This document shows, piece after piece, positions 1 through 6,759 of a stretch of 21,373 nucleotides of DNA. The stretch's first letter is position 1. Every line of letters starts with the position of its first letter. This stretch comes from Bacillota bacterium (lineage in GTDB: Bacteria > Bacillota > Clostridia > Lachnospirales > Lachnospiraceae). The stretch is taken from NCBI GenBank assembly GCA_023387635.1, contig JAEWHU010000162.1, positions 1-21,373 on the forward strand, given 5' to 3'. The translations under genes and the position numbers were made by a program. A model generated the notes under the pieces. The model was given only the letters and a program-made list of their open reading frames with translations. It ran no database searches and was not told the DNA's origin.

Positions 1-459
1 GGTGAATTATTATCACAGGAAAGGCCTAATTTTAATATATTATTAGAACCAAAATGTAATTGGGCACTTGGGCATTTGGACACCTTTCCCATTGAAGTTA
101 ATAAGGCGGATTACTATACCTTATTAAGAGTTCCAGGGATTGGAGTAACATCTGCCAAGAGGATTATAACAGCAAGAAAGAATGGTAATTTGAGATTTGA
201 AGATCTTAAAAAAATTGGTGTGGTGTTAAAAAGAGCTATTTATTTTATCACTTGTAGTGGGAAGATGATGTATCAAATCAATATAGAAGAGAATTTTATT
301 ACAAATCAGTTAATTAGTGTAAAAGAAAGACTTCCCTTAGGAATCAGTGGTGAAATTAGTTATAAGCAATTATCATTGTTTGATGATATTAATTTTAACA
401 ACCATAATGCTATGAATGATATGATAACAACTTTTCATAGTTCTAGAGGTGTTGTATGA
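1..459 (+). CDS. Putative DNA modification/repair radical SAM protein, C-terminal part (5' end outside window)
   Basis: The frame is open from the first base, so this is the last 152 residues of a larger protein. A TTG at 76 is not needed as a start, because residues before it continue the family sequence. A helix-hairpin-helix (RVPGIGVTSAKRIITARKNG, about bases 127-183) is followed by a second helical unit (FEDLKKIGVVLKRAIYFITCSG). The layout matches the C-terminus of the TIGR03916 radical SAM family, in which an N-terminal radical SAM core (missing here) is joined to a DNA-binding HhH region. The last four bases overlap the next gene as ATGA, so the two are probably translationally coupled. 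The family is named as DNA repair/modification mainly from its domains and its constant DUF4130 partner; the reaction is unknown. Family recognition is fairly firm, function is not. Confidence 0.8.
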   Translation, partial: GELLSQERPNFNILLEPKCNWALGHLDTFPIEVNKADYYTLLRVPGIGVTSAKRIITARKNGNLRFEDLKKIGVVLKRAIYFITCSGKMMYQINIEENFITNQLISVKERLPLGISGEISYKQLSLFDDINFNNHNAMNDMITTFHSSRGVV

Positions 460-1241
460 AAAATAAAAGGATTTATATATGTGAAGACAGCATTGAAAGT
501 ATTTTCACCGCTATCTATGATGCTTGGGAATCAAGATATGGACATGATAATATAAGATTAGATATGAAGACAAATTCTGAATTAGGATATTCTATGGAGT
601 TATTTTCAGATTATATTTATGTTATATCAGATGAGGAAAAAGCTACAAAAGTTGCTAGATCAATACAACAAAAAATATCAAATGAGGCATATAACATGGT
701 ATGTAATGGGATTTGTTCTGATTCTATCTATAAAGCTGATATTATATATCGTTTTCTAATACAGGGTTTTTCAATTGGACGAAATGTTATAAACCATTTA
801 ACCAATGATGCTGTTATGAATTTATTGGATCTAGACCGTAAATTTAATAGAGAAAGACATCATTTCTTAGGATTCGTTAGATTTTTAGAAACGAAGAATC
901 ATATATTAGTGGCTAAAATAAAGCCTTGCAATGATATTATCAGATCCATAGCAGAACATTTTGCCAATCGATTATCTAATGAGGATTTTATAATATACGA
1001 TGAAGGTAGAAGTACAGCAATAATCCATCGTAGCGGTTACGGATATATATATATTAAAACAGAAGAAGTAGATATTAAAAAATTAATGGAAACTACAGAA
1101 GAGGAAGAGGATTATGTTCTTCTATGGAAAACATTCTTTGATTCAATTGCAATCAAAGAAAGAAAAAATTATAATCTACAACGAAATAACTTGCCCAAAA
1201 AGTATCGTAATAACATGACAGAATTTTTAAGGTCTAATTGA
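456..1241 (+). CDS. TIGR03915-type (DUF4130) putative DNA metabolism protein, partner of the upstream radical SAM protein
   Basis: This 261-residue protein starts with a short beta-strand (RIYICEDSIESIFTAIYDAWESR) typical of the TIGR03915/DUF4130 family. It carries the usual middle segment (RKFNRERHHFLGFVRFLET) and ends with the characteristic LPKKYRNNMTEF, so it looks full length. DUF4130 proteins are found next to the HhH radical SAM family, and in some Gram-negatives the domain is fused to a uracil-DNA-glycosylase-like domain. That association is the main reason for a proposed role in DNA repair or base modification. The start overlaps the upstream stop by 4 nt (ATGA), so both proteins are probably made from one mRNA in similar amounts. 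No catalytic motif can be named from the sequence alone. No clear terminator follows; 1242-1260 is an AT-only perfect dyad. Confidence 0.82.
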   Translation: MKNKRIYICEDSIESIFTAIYDAWESRYGHDNIRLDMKTNSELGYSMELFSDYIYVISDEEKATKVARSIQQKISNEAYNMVCNGICSDSIYKADIIYRFLIQGFSIGRNVINHLTNDAVMNLLDLDRKFNRERHHFLGFVRFLETKNHILVAKIKPCNDIIRSIAEHFANRLSNEDFIIYDEGRSTAIIHRSGYGYIYIKTEEVDIKKLMETTEEEEDYVLLWKTFFDSIAIKERKNYNLQRNNLPKKYRNNMTEFLRSN

Positions 1242-1441
1242 TTAAATATATTATATTTAAGATGAAATGATAAATTCATTTATGCTGAAGAGAGAGAGAT
1301 AAGTGGATTTTAGCTAATTATAAAATATAAGTGCAATTCAAAAAAATAAAATACAAATTCATCCATTCGATAACGTATAAATATTTATTAATAGAGGAAT
1401 ACTAAGCAAGTAAAGTTAAAACATTTAATAGGAGGAGTCTC
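1242..1441 (+). other. Intergenic region upstream of the lipoprotein gene
   Basis: This 200-base gap has no gene. It begins with an AT-only perfect inverted repeat at 1242-1260 (9 bp arms, 1-base centre), too weak and without a T-tract to be called a terminator. A good ribosome binding site (GGAGGAG, 1431-1437) lies just before the lipoprotein ATG. The sequence is too AT-rich for me to choose one promoter with confidence. Confidence 0.5.
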
Positions 1442-1741
1442 ATGAAAAAGAGATTATATGTATTAATGGCTATATGTTGCTTAACATTCCTAACTTTTAC
1501 TGCTTGTACATCAGATGATGGAACAGGAACGGGAACAACACCAACACCAGGAGTAGGTAATACAACTATGCCAACCACAATGCCTACAACTATGCCTGGT
1601 AATGGAACTGATGGTACAGGAACTAATAATGGCACAGGAACTAATAATGGCACAGGAACTAATAATGGTACAGGTACTAATAATGGTACAGGAACAGGCA
1701 CAACAACAACTCCTGGAGCTAAAACTACAACTACACCATAA
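1442..1741 (+). CDS. Small repeat-rich lipoprotein
   Basis: The 99-residue product has a lipoprotein signal peptide: positive MKKR, a hydrophobic core (LYVLMAICCLTFLTF) and a lipobox ending TAC, so Cys22 should be lipidated and anchored to the outer face of the membrane. The mature part is low-complexity: SDDGTGTGTTPTPG, three MPTT-like repeats, then four copies of a GTGTNN-type hexapeptide and a Thr/Pro tail. It contains no charged enzyme-like segment and no known domain, which suggests a flexible spacer or wall-exposed tail. The start is set by GGAGGAG at 1431-1437. The opposite strand is also open, but only as a Val/Pro repeat artefact. The function is unknown; the lipoprotein call is firm, and expression is likely given the ribosome binding site and terminator. 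Confidence 0.75.
   Translation: MKKRLYVLMAICCLTFLTFTACTSDDGTGTGTTPTPGVGNTTMPTTMPTTMPGNGTDGTGTNNGTGTNNGTGTNNGTGTNNGTGTGTTTTPGAKTTTTP
1613..1684 (+). repeat. 18-bp in-frame tandem repeat, four copies
   Basis: Four consecutive 18-bp units (1613, 1631, 1649, 1667), consensus GGYACAGGWACTAATAAT, are followed by a partial fifth unit from 1685. They encode GTGTNN-type hexapeptides. Units two and three are identical; the others differ at a few bases. Because the unit is a multiple of three, gain or loss of copies would change protein length but not frame. Confidence 0.9.
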
Positions 1742-1799
1742 GTAATTTATAATTACTTTATTATGTAGAGTGAGTTGTCATTTATGAACTTATTTAATA

Positions 1800-1833
1800 T
1801 AAAACGAGTAGATAATTTAATCTACTCGTTTTA
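1800..1833. terminator. Bidirectional terminator between the lipoprotein and Fur-family genes
   Basis: Perfect inverted repeat: arm AAAACGAGTAGA at 1801-1812 and its exact complement at 1821-1832, with a short AT loop. The A4 and T4 ends give a T-tract in both directions. The hairpin overlaps the last codons and stop of the minus-strand Fur-family gene, so it serves two convergent genes. Confidence 0.85.
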
Positions 1834-2221
1834 TATTTATACAATCTTTACATATGCCATTTAATTGAATATAGTGCTCTGTTACAGAGAAACCGTCTTT
1901 TTCCATGGCATGTTCAATTTCATGGATTGGACATATAGGAAGGTCAAATATTCTAGCACAATTATCACAAATAAAGTAATGTTTATGACCTAGGGTAGAA
2001 CCTTTTATTTGATAATATAGTTCATTGTCTTTAAGATAATATTTGTTTATCAAATTGTGTTTTATAAGATTATCAATATTTCGATATATAGTAGATTTCG
2101 CTATATTGGGAATTTCTAAGATTATTTTTTGATAGATTTCATTAATAGACATTGGATGGCGAGAATCTTTTAAAATATTTAATAATATTTGTTTTTGTTT
2201 TGTATTACGAGATTGTTCCAT
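1817..2221 (-). CDS. Fur-family metal-dependent transcriptional regulator
   Basis: The 134-residue protein is a dimeric DNA-binding repressor of the Fur/Zur/PerR family. Residues 1-75 form the winged helix, with recognition segment IAKSTIYRNIDNLIKHNLI. Residues 79-127 are the dimerisation/metal domain. Cys85-x2-Cys88 and Cys124-x2-Cys127 form the structural zinc site, and the HKH motif (79-81), Glu101/Glu103 and His116 are candidate sensory-metal ligands. Length is normal for the family. Specificity (iron, zinc or peroxide) cannot be settled from the sequence; no metal transporter is adjacent. It follows the HAD-GNAT gene on the same strand but has its own promoter-like elements. The only strong Shine-Dalgarno, AAAGGAGG (minus strand, 2247-2254), lies about 25 nt before the ATG, and an in-frame TAG blocks an earlier start. 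Confidence 0.88.
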   Translation of the reverse strand: MEQSRNTKQKQILLNILKDSRHPMSINEIYQKIILEIPNIAKSTIYRNIDNLIKHNLINKYYLKDNELYYQIKGSTLGHKHYFICDNCARIFDLPICPIHEIEHAMEKDGFSVTEHYIQLNGICKDCINIKRVD

Positions 2222-2267
2222 ACTTATCTGCTAATAGTAGCCTCTCCCTCCTTTAAGGATTAATTAA

Positions 2268-2305
2268 ATTATAGTAAGTCTAATTCTAAAATAAAAAGGT
2301 GTCAA
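2268..2305 (-). promoter_or_regulatory. Promoter region of the Fur-family gene
   Basis: On the minus strand a perfect TTGACA sits at 2300-2305, touching the stop codon of the upstream gene. A perfect TATAAT lies at 2268-2273, but that pair is too far apart. TTGACA is 17 bp from TAGACT (2277-2282), which is the better-spaced -10. Which element is used is open. Confidence 0.5.
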
Positions 2306-3475
2306 TTATTTTTCTATGGAAAATAAGAGTATTGTGTTGTTAATAGAACTTTCCTGTTTCATTCCAAGTTTTATAGCTAAATTTATGGAGTGAATATTGT
2401 CACAATGAATTCTAGCCACAATTCTAGTTATATATAATTGATTAAATGAATAATCAATTATAGCTTTGCAACTTTCATAACCGTATCCTAAACCATAATA
2501 GTTTGGATCCAGTTCATAACCCAATTCAAATTCTTCCCTACCATCAATCATCTGAGACCCAATTCCACATCTTCCAATTAATTCATTGTTTTCTTTTAGA
2601 AATACACCCCATAACCCATAACCGTAAAATTTATAGACATTATTTATATATGCTTTTTGTTCTTCTACAAAAGAATCAAGAGAATGTAATGAATATGTTT
2701 GGTATTTTTTCGTCTCGGGTTTCTCTAAAATAGTGTAGAGTGAGGGGATATCTGATTCGGATAATTCTCTAATAATAAGTTTATTCGTTGTAGTAATAGT
2801 TAATGGAATGTTGTGAAAGCGATTGTAAACATTGTTAATAAAATTATAATCTATTTCTTCAAAACCCTCAATAAGCATATCTGCTTTTGATAAGTCTTGG
2901 TTCCCTGAATTCTTATTAATAAATCCGATTACTGGCATACCAGCTGATTTACCAGAAGTAACTCCATTATAGGAATCTTCAATTACAATACATTCATTTA
3001 TTTCTACACCAAGTTCCCTAGCAGCCATAACATATATATCAGGAGCAGGTTTTGGATTTTTAATAAATGCTCCACTAACAATTTTATGAAAATAATCATA
3101 GATTCCAAATGTTTTTGTTACATATGTAATATCTTCTAGGGAAGAAGAAGACGCAATAGCAAGTTTTAGTCCAATGGAATGTAAATGGATTATTAATTCC
3201 TTTGTAAATGGAATTTTATCATAGCCAATTTCATCGATTAGTTTTTTCTTTGTTTGATTATAGAGAGATAGTAGCCAAGAATCTGTACATGTTAAATTAT
3301 TATCTTTAATAATAGTTTGCATCATATGTGTTGTTGTGGAACCGACAAAGCCAAAGCAATATTCAAAAGACACATCAACTCCTAAATTTTTCAAAGTTAA
3401 AACAGCAGCTTTGCAATGAAGAATTTCGCTATCTACTAGTACACCATCCATATCAAATAATACAGCTTTTAACAT
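2306..3475 (-). CDS. HAD-superfamily phosphatase fused to a GNAT N-acetyltransferase
   Basis: The 389-residue protein has two domains. Residues 1-215 are a beta-phosphoglucomutase-like HAD hydrolase: motif I DMDGVLVDS with nucleophile Asp8 and acid/base Asp10, a helical cap, motif II SSSS at 109-112, motif III Lys142 in KPAPD, and motif IV Glu166-Asp167 in IVIEDS. Residues 225-389 are a RimJ/RimL-type GNAT domain: LIIREL start, ELGYELDPNYYGLGYGYE (acetyl-CoA loop near 328-334) and the NIHSINLAIKLGM helix. All HAD motifs are intact, so phosphatase or phosphomutase activity on a small phosphorylated metabolite is likely; the acetylated substrate is unknown. The frame is continuous across the junction, so this is a real fusion in this sequence. 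The start is supported by TTGGAGG at 3482-3488 (minus strand). Confidence 0.85.
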   Translation of the reverse strand: MLKAVLFDMDGVLVDSEILHCKAAVLTLKNLGVDVSFEYCFGFVGSTTTHMMQTIIKDNNLTCTDSWLLSLYNQTKKKLIDEIGYDKIPFTKELIIHLHSIGLKLAIASSSSLEDITYVTKTFGIYDYFHKIVSGAFIKNPKPAPDIYVMAARELGVEINECIVIEDSYNGVTSGKSAGMPVIGFINKNSGNQDLSKADMLIEGFEEIDYNFINNVYNRFHNIPLTITTTNKLIIRELSESDIPSLYTILEKPETKKYQTYSLHSLDSFVEEQKAYINNVYKFYGYGLWGVFLKENNELIGRCGIGSQMIDGREEFELGYELDPNYYGLGYGYESCKAIIDYSFNQLYITRIVARIHCDNIHSINLAIKLGMKQESSINNTILLFSIEK

Positions 3476-3513
3476 AATTTTCCTCCAAGTCAGTAAATGA
3501 GTGTTTGCATTTT

Positions 3514-3522
3514 ATTATATCA
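3514..3522 (-). promoter_or_regulatory. Extended -10 promoter of the HAD-GNAT gene
   Basis: The minus strand reads TGATATAAT, a TGn extended -10 with a perfect TATAAT, about 40 bases before the ATG. No good -35 is visible at 17 bp, which is usual for extended -10 promoters. Confidence 0.6.
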
Positions 3523-3565
3523 GATCTCTTGAATAAAGGAAAGTACCTTAAAAGCTGTAATCACT

Positions 3566-3979
3566 TTATGTGCTTTTACTAGGAGTCACTTGACTTAATA
3601 GCATTTCATAAAATAAACCTACCAAAAACCATGCAGGTGCATAATCAAGTCTTATTACTCCCTTATAATTTAATTTTGCTTTACTATAGTCCCAAGGGCA
3701 CGCTTTAAATTTTGTTAAAATAAGCCCAGTCACAAATTCTGTTATGAAAATGCAAAAAGTATAGACACCTCCTCTTATTAAAGCGTTCTTGTTCTTAAGT
3801 TTATTGCAAATAGGAGTTAAACAAGCGGCCATACCATAGATTGGAAACATCCATACAGAAGTCCTACATAATAATTTTTTATCTTTATGTGATATTACAG
3901 AATGAAGACCAGTCCATAAACATTCCATGCACCAACCACATAAGCCGCATACTAAAAAATCTATTAATTTTCGTTTCAT
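3566..3979 (-). CDS. PF06541-type integral membrane protein (putative ABC-transporter type IV family)
   Basis: The 137-residue protein has several hydrophobic segments: residues 6-26 (IDFLVCGLCGWCMECLWTGL), about 42-60, 68-90 and 112-132. It carries the family signatures: an ECLWTG motif in the first helix, CPWDYS before the loop, and GVIRLDYAPAWFLVGLFYE near the end. These match PF06541, annotated as a putative ABC-transporter type IV permease. No ATPase gene is nearby, so the transporter label is unproven. Ten or so residues after the last helix end in a polar tail. No good Shine-Dalgarno is visible before the ATG (TAAGATT only). It may form a minus-strand unit with the HAD-GNAT gene, 90 bases downstream, although that gene also has its own -10. 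Confidence 0.75.
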   Translation of the reverse strand: MKRKLIDFLVCGLCGWCMECLWTGLHSVISHKDKKLLCRTSVWMFPIYGMAACLTPICNKLKNKNALIRGGVYTFCIFITEFVTGLILTKFKACPWDYSKAKLNYKGVIRLDYAPAWFLVGLFYEMLLSQVTPSKST

Positions 3980-4082
3980 AATCTTATTATCTACATTGTT
4001 AATAAAACTATGTATTTAATAAAAGTAAATAATGATTAAAGGATAATTCTTATTTAAGTAAATAAATATTCTAATCAACTTT

Positions 4083-4093
4083 GGTAAGTTACC
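4083..4093. promoter_or_regulatory. Short perfect dyad in the gap before folC
   Basis: GGTAAgTTACC is a perfect 11-bp palindrome in an otherwise AT-rich region between divergent genes, about 40 bp upstream of the folC -35. It could be an operator, but nothing identifies its protein. Confidence 0.3.
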
Positions 4094-4129
4094 TTAATAC
4101 TTTATCACTTTAGTTTAGTTAAGCTTACT

Positions 4130-4157
4130 TTGACAAACTACATTTCTATGATATAAT
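4130..4157 (+). promoter_or_regulatory. Promoter of the folC-pheA operon
   Basis: TTGACA (4130-4135), 16 bp, TATAAT (4152-4157) preceded by TGA, so both consensus boxes and an extended -10 are present. The predicted transcript starts near 4164, leaving a leader of about 35 bases. Confidence 0.85.
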
Positions 4158-4198
4158 ATTTTAAAAAGTAATACTTACAGATTATGGAGCGTAGCGAA

Positions 4199-5524
4199 AT
4201 GACTTACCACGAGGCAATGGATTTTTTAAAATACACAGAAGAATTAGGAAGTGTACTTGGTTTAGAGAATATGGTTCATCTATTAAATGGACTGGGAAAT
4301 CCTCAAAACAAATTAAAATTTGTTCATGTAGCAGGGACAAATGGAAAAGGTTCTACAGCAGCTTACATAGCTACAATACTTGCAGCAGCAAATTACAAAG
4401 TGGGAAGATACATATCCCCTAGTGTTTTATGTTATGAAGAAAAAATACAAATAACCACAAGACATGGTGAAAATGGTACTATAGAAACTAATTATATAAG
4501 TAAAGATGATATTGCTATAGGAGTAAGTCAAATAAAAAAAGTATGTGATACAATGGTGGAAAATGGTAAAAGTCATCCCACTATATTTGAAGTTGAAACA
4601 GCCCTATCGTTTTTGCACTATGTTAATAAGCAATGTGACGTAGTTGTTCTTGAAGTAGGACTTGGTGGTAGGCTTGATGCCACTAATGTAATTTCAACCG
4701 TTTTATGCAGCGTAATAGCTTCAATTAGCATGGATCACATGAATTTTCTCGGTGATACCATAGAAAAAATAGCTATGGAGAAAGCAGGAATCATTAAAAA
4801 TGGAATTCCTGTTGTTTCATATAGTCAGAATAAAGGTGTTACAACAGTGTTACAAACGGTAAGTAGTGATAAAAAATCTACTTATAAAGAAATTGACCTA
4901 AATAGAATTGAAATAATAAAACAAGATATGAGTGGTTCTTATTTTAATTATGATAAACTATTAAACTTACACATATCCTTATTAGGTACCAATCAGTTAT
5001 ATAACAGTATTTTAGCAGTTTTAGCTGTAGAAGAATTAATACAACAGGGGTATCATATTACAGAGGATGATATAAGGTATGGCCTTTCGAACACAAGATG
5101 GAAAGCAAGGTTTGAAATAATAAAAACGAACCCATTCTTTATTGTTGATGGGGCACATAATGAAGATGCTGCTAGAGTTTTAGCAGACAATATTAAAACT
5201 TATTTTCCTAATAAAAAAATTGTATACATAATCGGAGTATTAGGAGATAAAGATTATGAAAGTATACTTAAAATTACAGCCAAATTAGCCAGCCATATAA
5301 TAACTATAACTCCTAATAATAAAAGGGGGTTATTATCATCTACCCTAGCAGATGTTGCAAAGAAATATTGTGAACATGTAATTGATGCTGGTAATGTATT
5401 AAAAGGTATAGAACTAGCTTATGAAATTGCAAAAGAAGAGGATGTAATTATTTCTTTTGGGTCTTTATCGTATCTATATGAGATCTACGAGGGATTAGAA
5501 TATAATTTAAGGAGTAATATATGA
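4199..5524 (+). CDS. folC: Bifunctional folylpolyglutamate synthase/dihydrofolate synthase
   Basis: The cytoplasmic Mur-ligase-type enzyme adds glutamate to dihydropteroate and to folates using ATP. I chose ATG 4199 (441 residues) over ATG 4184: GGAG at 4186-4189 gives a 9-nt spacing to 4199, whereas 4184 has no ribosome binding site. The protein then begins MTYHEAMDFL, the usual family start. The P-loop VAGTNGKGS is at about residues 44-52. Also seen are YISPS, FEVETALSFL, VVLEVGLGGRLDATNVI (metal/nucleotide site), SMDHMNFLGDTIEKIAMEKAGIIK, and the C-terminal IVDGAHNEDAA. Length is normal. The stop overlaps the pheA start by 4 nt, so the two genes are co-translated from the strong promoter at 4130-4157. 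Confidence 0.95.
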   Translation: MTYHEAMDFLKYTEELGSVLGLENMVHLLNGLGNPQNKLKFVHVAGTNGKGSTAAYIATILAAANYKVGRYISPSVLCYEEKIQITTRHGENGTIETNYISKDDIAIGVSQIKKVCDTMVENGKSHPTIFEVETALSFLHYVNKQCDVVVLEVGLGGRLDATNVISTVLCSVIASISMDHMNFLGDTIEKIAMEKAGIIKNGIPVVSYSQNKGVTTVLQTVSSDKKSTYKEIDLNRIEIIKQDMSGSYFNYDKLLNLHISLLGTNQLYNSILAVLAVEELIQQGYHITEDDIRYGLSNTRWKARFEIIKTNPFFIVDGAHNEDAARVLADNIKTYFPNKKIVYIIGVLGDKDYESILKITAKLASHIITITPNNKRGLLSSTLADVAKKYCEHVIDAGNVLKGIELAYEIAKEEDVIISFGSLSYLYEIYEGLEYNLRSNI

Positions 5525-6648
5525 TAGACTTACAGCAAAGCAGAGAAAAAATTGATAAAATTGATAAACAGTTAGTAGCTTTATTTGAAGAGAGAATGTT
5601 ACTAGCAAAAGATGTTGCTATGTACAAATTACAAACAGGAAAAAAAATACTAGACAGGGAGCGAGAAATTAGTAAATTGACAGCTCTTGGAGAAATGGCT
5701 AGTAATGATTTTAATAAGCACGGGGTACAGGAGTTATTTACACAAATCATGTCCATGAGTAGAAAACTACAATACAGTTTATTGAGTAAGAATGAATCTG
5801 ATATATCTTTTGTAGAAATAGAAGAGATACAGACTAATAAGGAAACGAAAGTAGTTTGTTTTGGTGACAAAGGTTCTTATACAGAACAAGCGATGGAAGA
5901 GTTCTTTAAAAAGCCTATTTCTCCTATTTATGCTAAAACATTTCGTGATATTATGGAATTAATTAAAGATGGAACAGCAGAATATGGTGTAATGCCTATA
6001 GAAAATACATCTACAGGTGGAATTGCTGATATTTATGATCTTCTTGTAGAATTTGATAATTATATCATTGGAGAACATGTAATAAAAGTTGAACACGCGT
6101 TGTTAGGGTTAAAAGACGCAAAATTATCAGATATAAAGCAAGTGTTTTCACATTCTCAAGGATTAATGCAATGCTCTAAATATTTGAAAATGCATGAGAA
6201 TATGAAGCCAGTTGAATCTGTGAGTACAGCTGATAGTGCTAAAAGAGTGGTTGCCGAGAATGATATTAGTAATGCAGCCATTGCAAGTATGAAAGCGGCA
6301 GAATGTTATGGACTTAGAGTATTAGAAACCTGTATTAATCATGAGCACAACAATTCCACAAGATTTATTATAATATCCAATAAACCAATATACTTAAAAA
6401 ATTCAAATAAAATAAGTATATGTTTTGAATTGCCTCATACCAGTGGCTCATTGTATAATATGCTTTCTCATTTTATATACAATAATTTAAACATGACGAA
6501 AATAGAATCAAGACCTTTAGAAGGTAGAAATTTTGAATACCGTTTTTTTGTAGACTTTGAAGGAAATTTAGAAGATGCAGGAGTGAAAAATGCATTGCTT
6601 GGTATAAAAGAAGAAGCAGTAGATTTGAAAATATTAGGTAATTATTAA
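5521..6648 (+). CDS. pheA: Bifunctional chorismate mutase/prephenate dehydratase (P-protein)
   Basis: It converts chorismate to prephenate and then to phenylpyruvate, the committed steps to phenylalanine. Residues 1-90 are an AroQ chorismate mutase with candidate active-site residues Arg8, Arg25, Lys36 and Arg48/Glu49. Residues about 108-285 are the prephenate dehydratase (VVCFGDKGSYTEQA, MPIENTSTGG, HSQGLMQC, and the catalytic STRF motif). The rest is an ACT domain (LPHTSGSLYNMLSHF, MTKIESRP) that binds phenylalanine for feedback inhibition. All three domains are intact, and 375 residues is normal. AAGGAG at 5509-5514 is 6 nt before the ATG, and the start overlaps folC. Pairing with folC puts two fates of chorismate under one promoter, folate being made from chorismate through p-aminobenzoate. 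Confidence 0.95.
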   Translation: MIDLQQSREKIDKIDKQLVALFEERMLLAKDVAMYKLQTGKKILDREREISKLTALGEMASNDFNKHGVQELFTQIMSMSRKLQYSLLSKNESDISFVEIEEIQTNKETKVVCFGDKGSYTEQAMEEFFKKPISPIYAKTFRDIMELIKDGTAEYGVMPIENTSTGGIADIYDLLVEFDNYIIGEHVIKVEHALLGLKDAKLSDIKQVFSHSQGLMQCSKYLKMHENMKPVESVSTADSAKRVVAENDISNAAIASMKAAECYGLRVLETCINHEHNNSTRFIIISNKPIYLKNSNKISICFELPHTSGSLYNMLSHFIYNNLNMTKIESRPLEGRNFEYRFFVDFEGNLEDAGVKNALLGIKEEAVDLKILGNY

Positions 6649-6759
6649 TCAAAAAAATCTTCATTGTTTTTTCAATAATAAATCACAAAGTGGACATAAT
6701 TTCTTGATAAACTGAATTCAACAAATAAAGATGATTACAGTTTGAAAGGAGAAATATAT

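Noticed and set aside
1242..1260. Perfect AT-only dyad as a terminator
   Set aside because: It has no GC pairs and no T-tract, and such dyads are expected by chance in DNA this AT-rich.
1613..1684. Possible CRISPR-like array
   Set aside because: The units are 18 bp, contiguous and without spacers, and encode in-frame hexapeptides.
1402..1701. Antisense open frame rich in VPVPLL repeats
   Set aside because: It is the complement of the lipoprotein repeats; it has no ribosome site, while the plus strand has a signal peptide and lipobox.
4184..4198. Upstream ATG as the folC start
   Set aside because: It has no ribosome site; its own GGAG serves the ATG at 4199, where family similarity begins.
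5448..5870. 140-codon antisense frame across the folC-pheA junction
   Set aside because: It is a shadow of two strongly supported genes with no start signals.
6652..6680. A/T hairpin after pheA as a terminator
   Set aside because: The stem is only A-T pairs from homopolymer runs; folding is too weak to claim.
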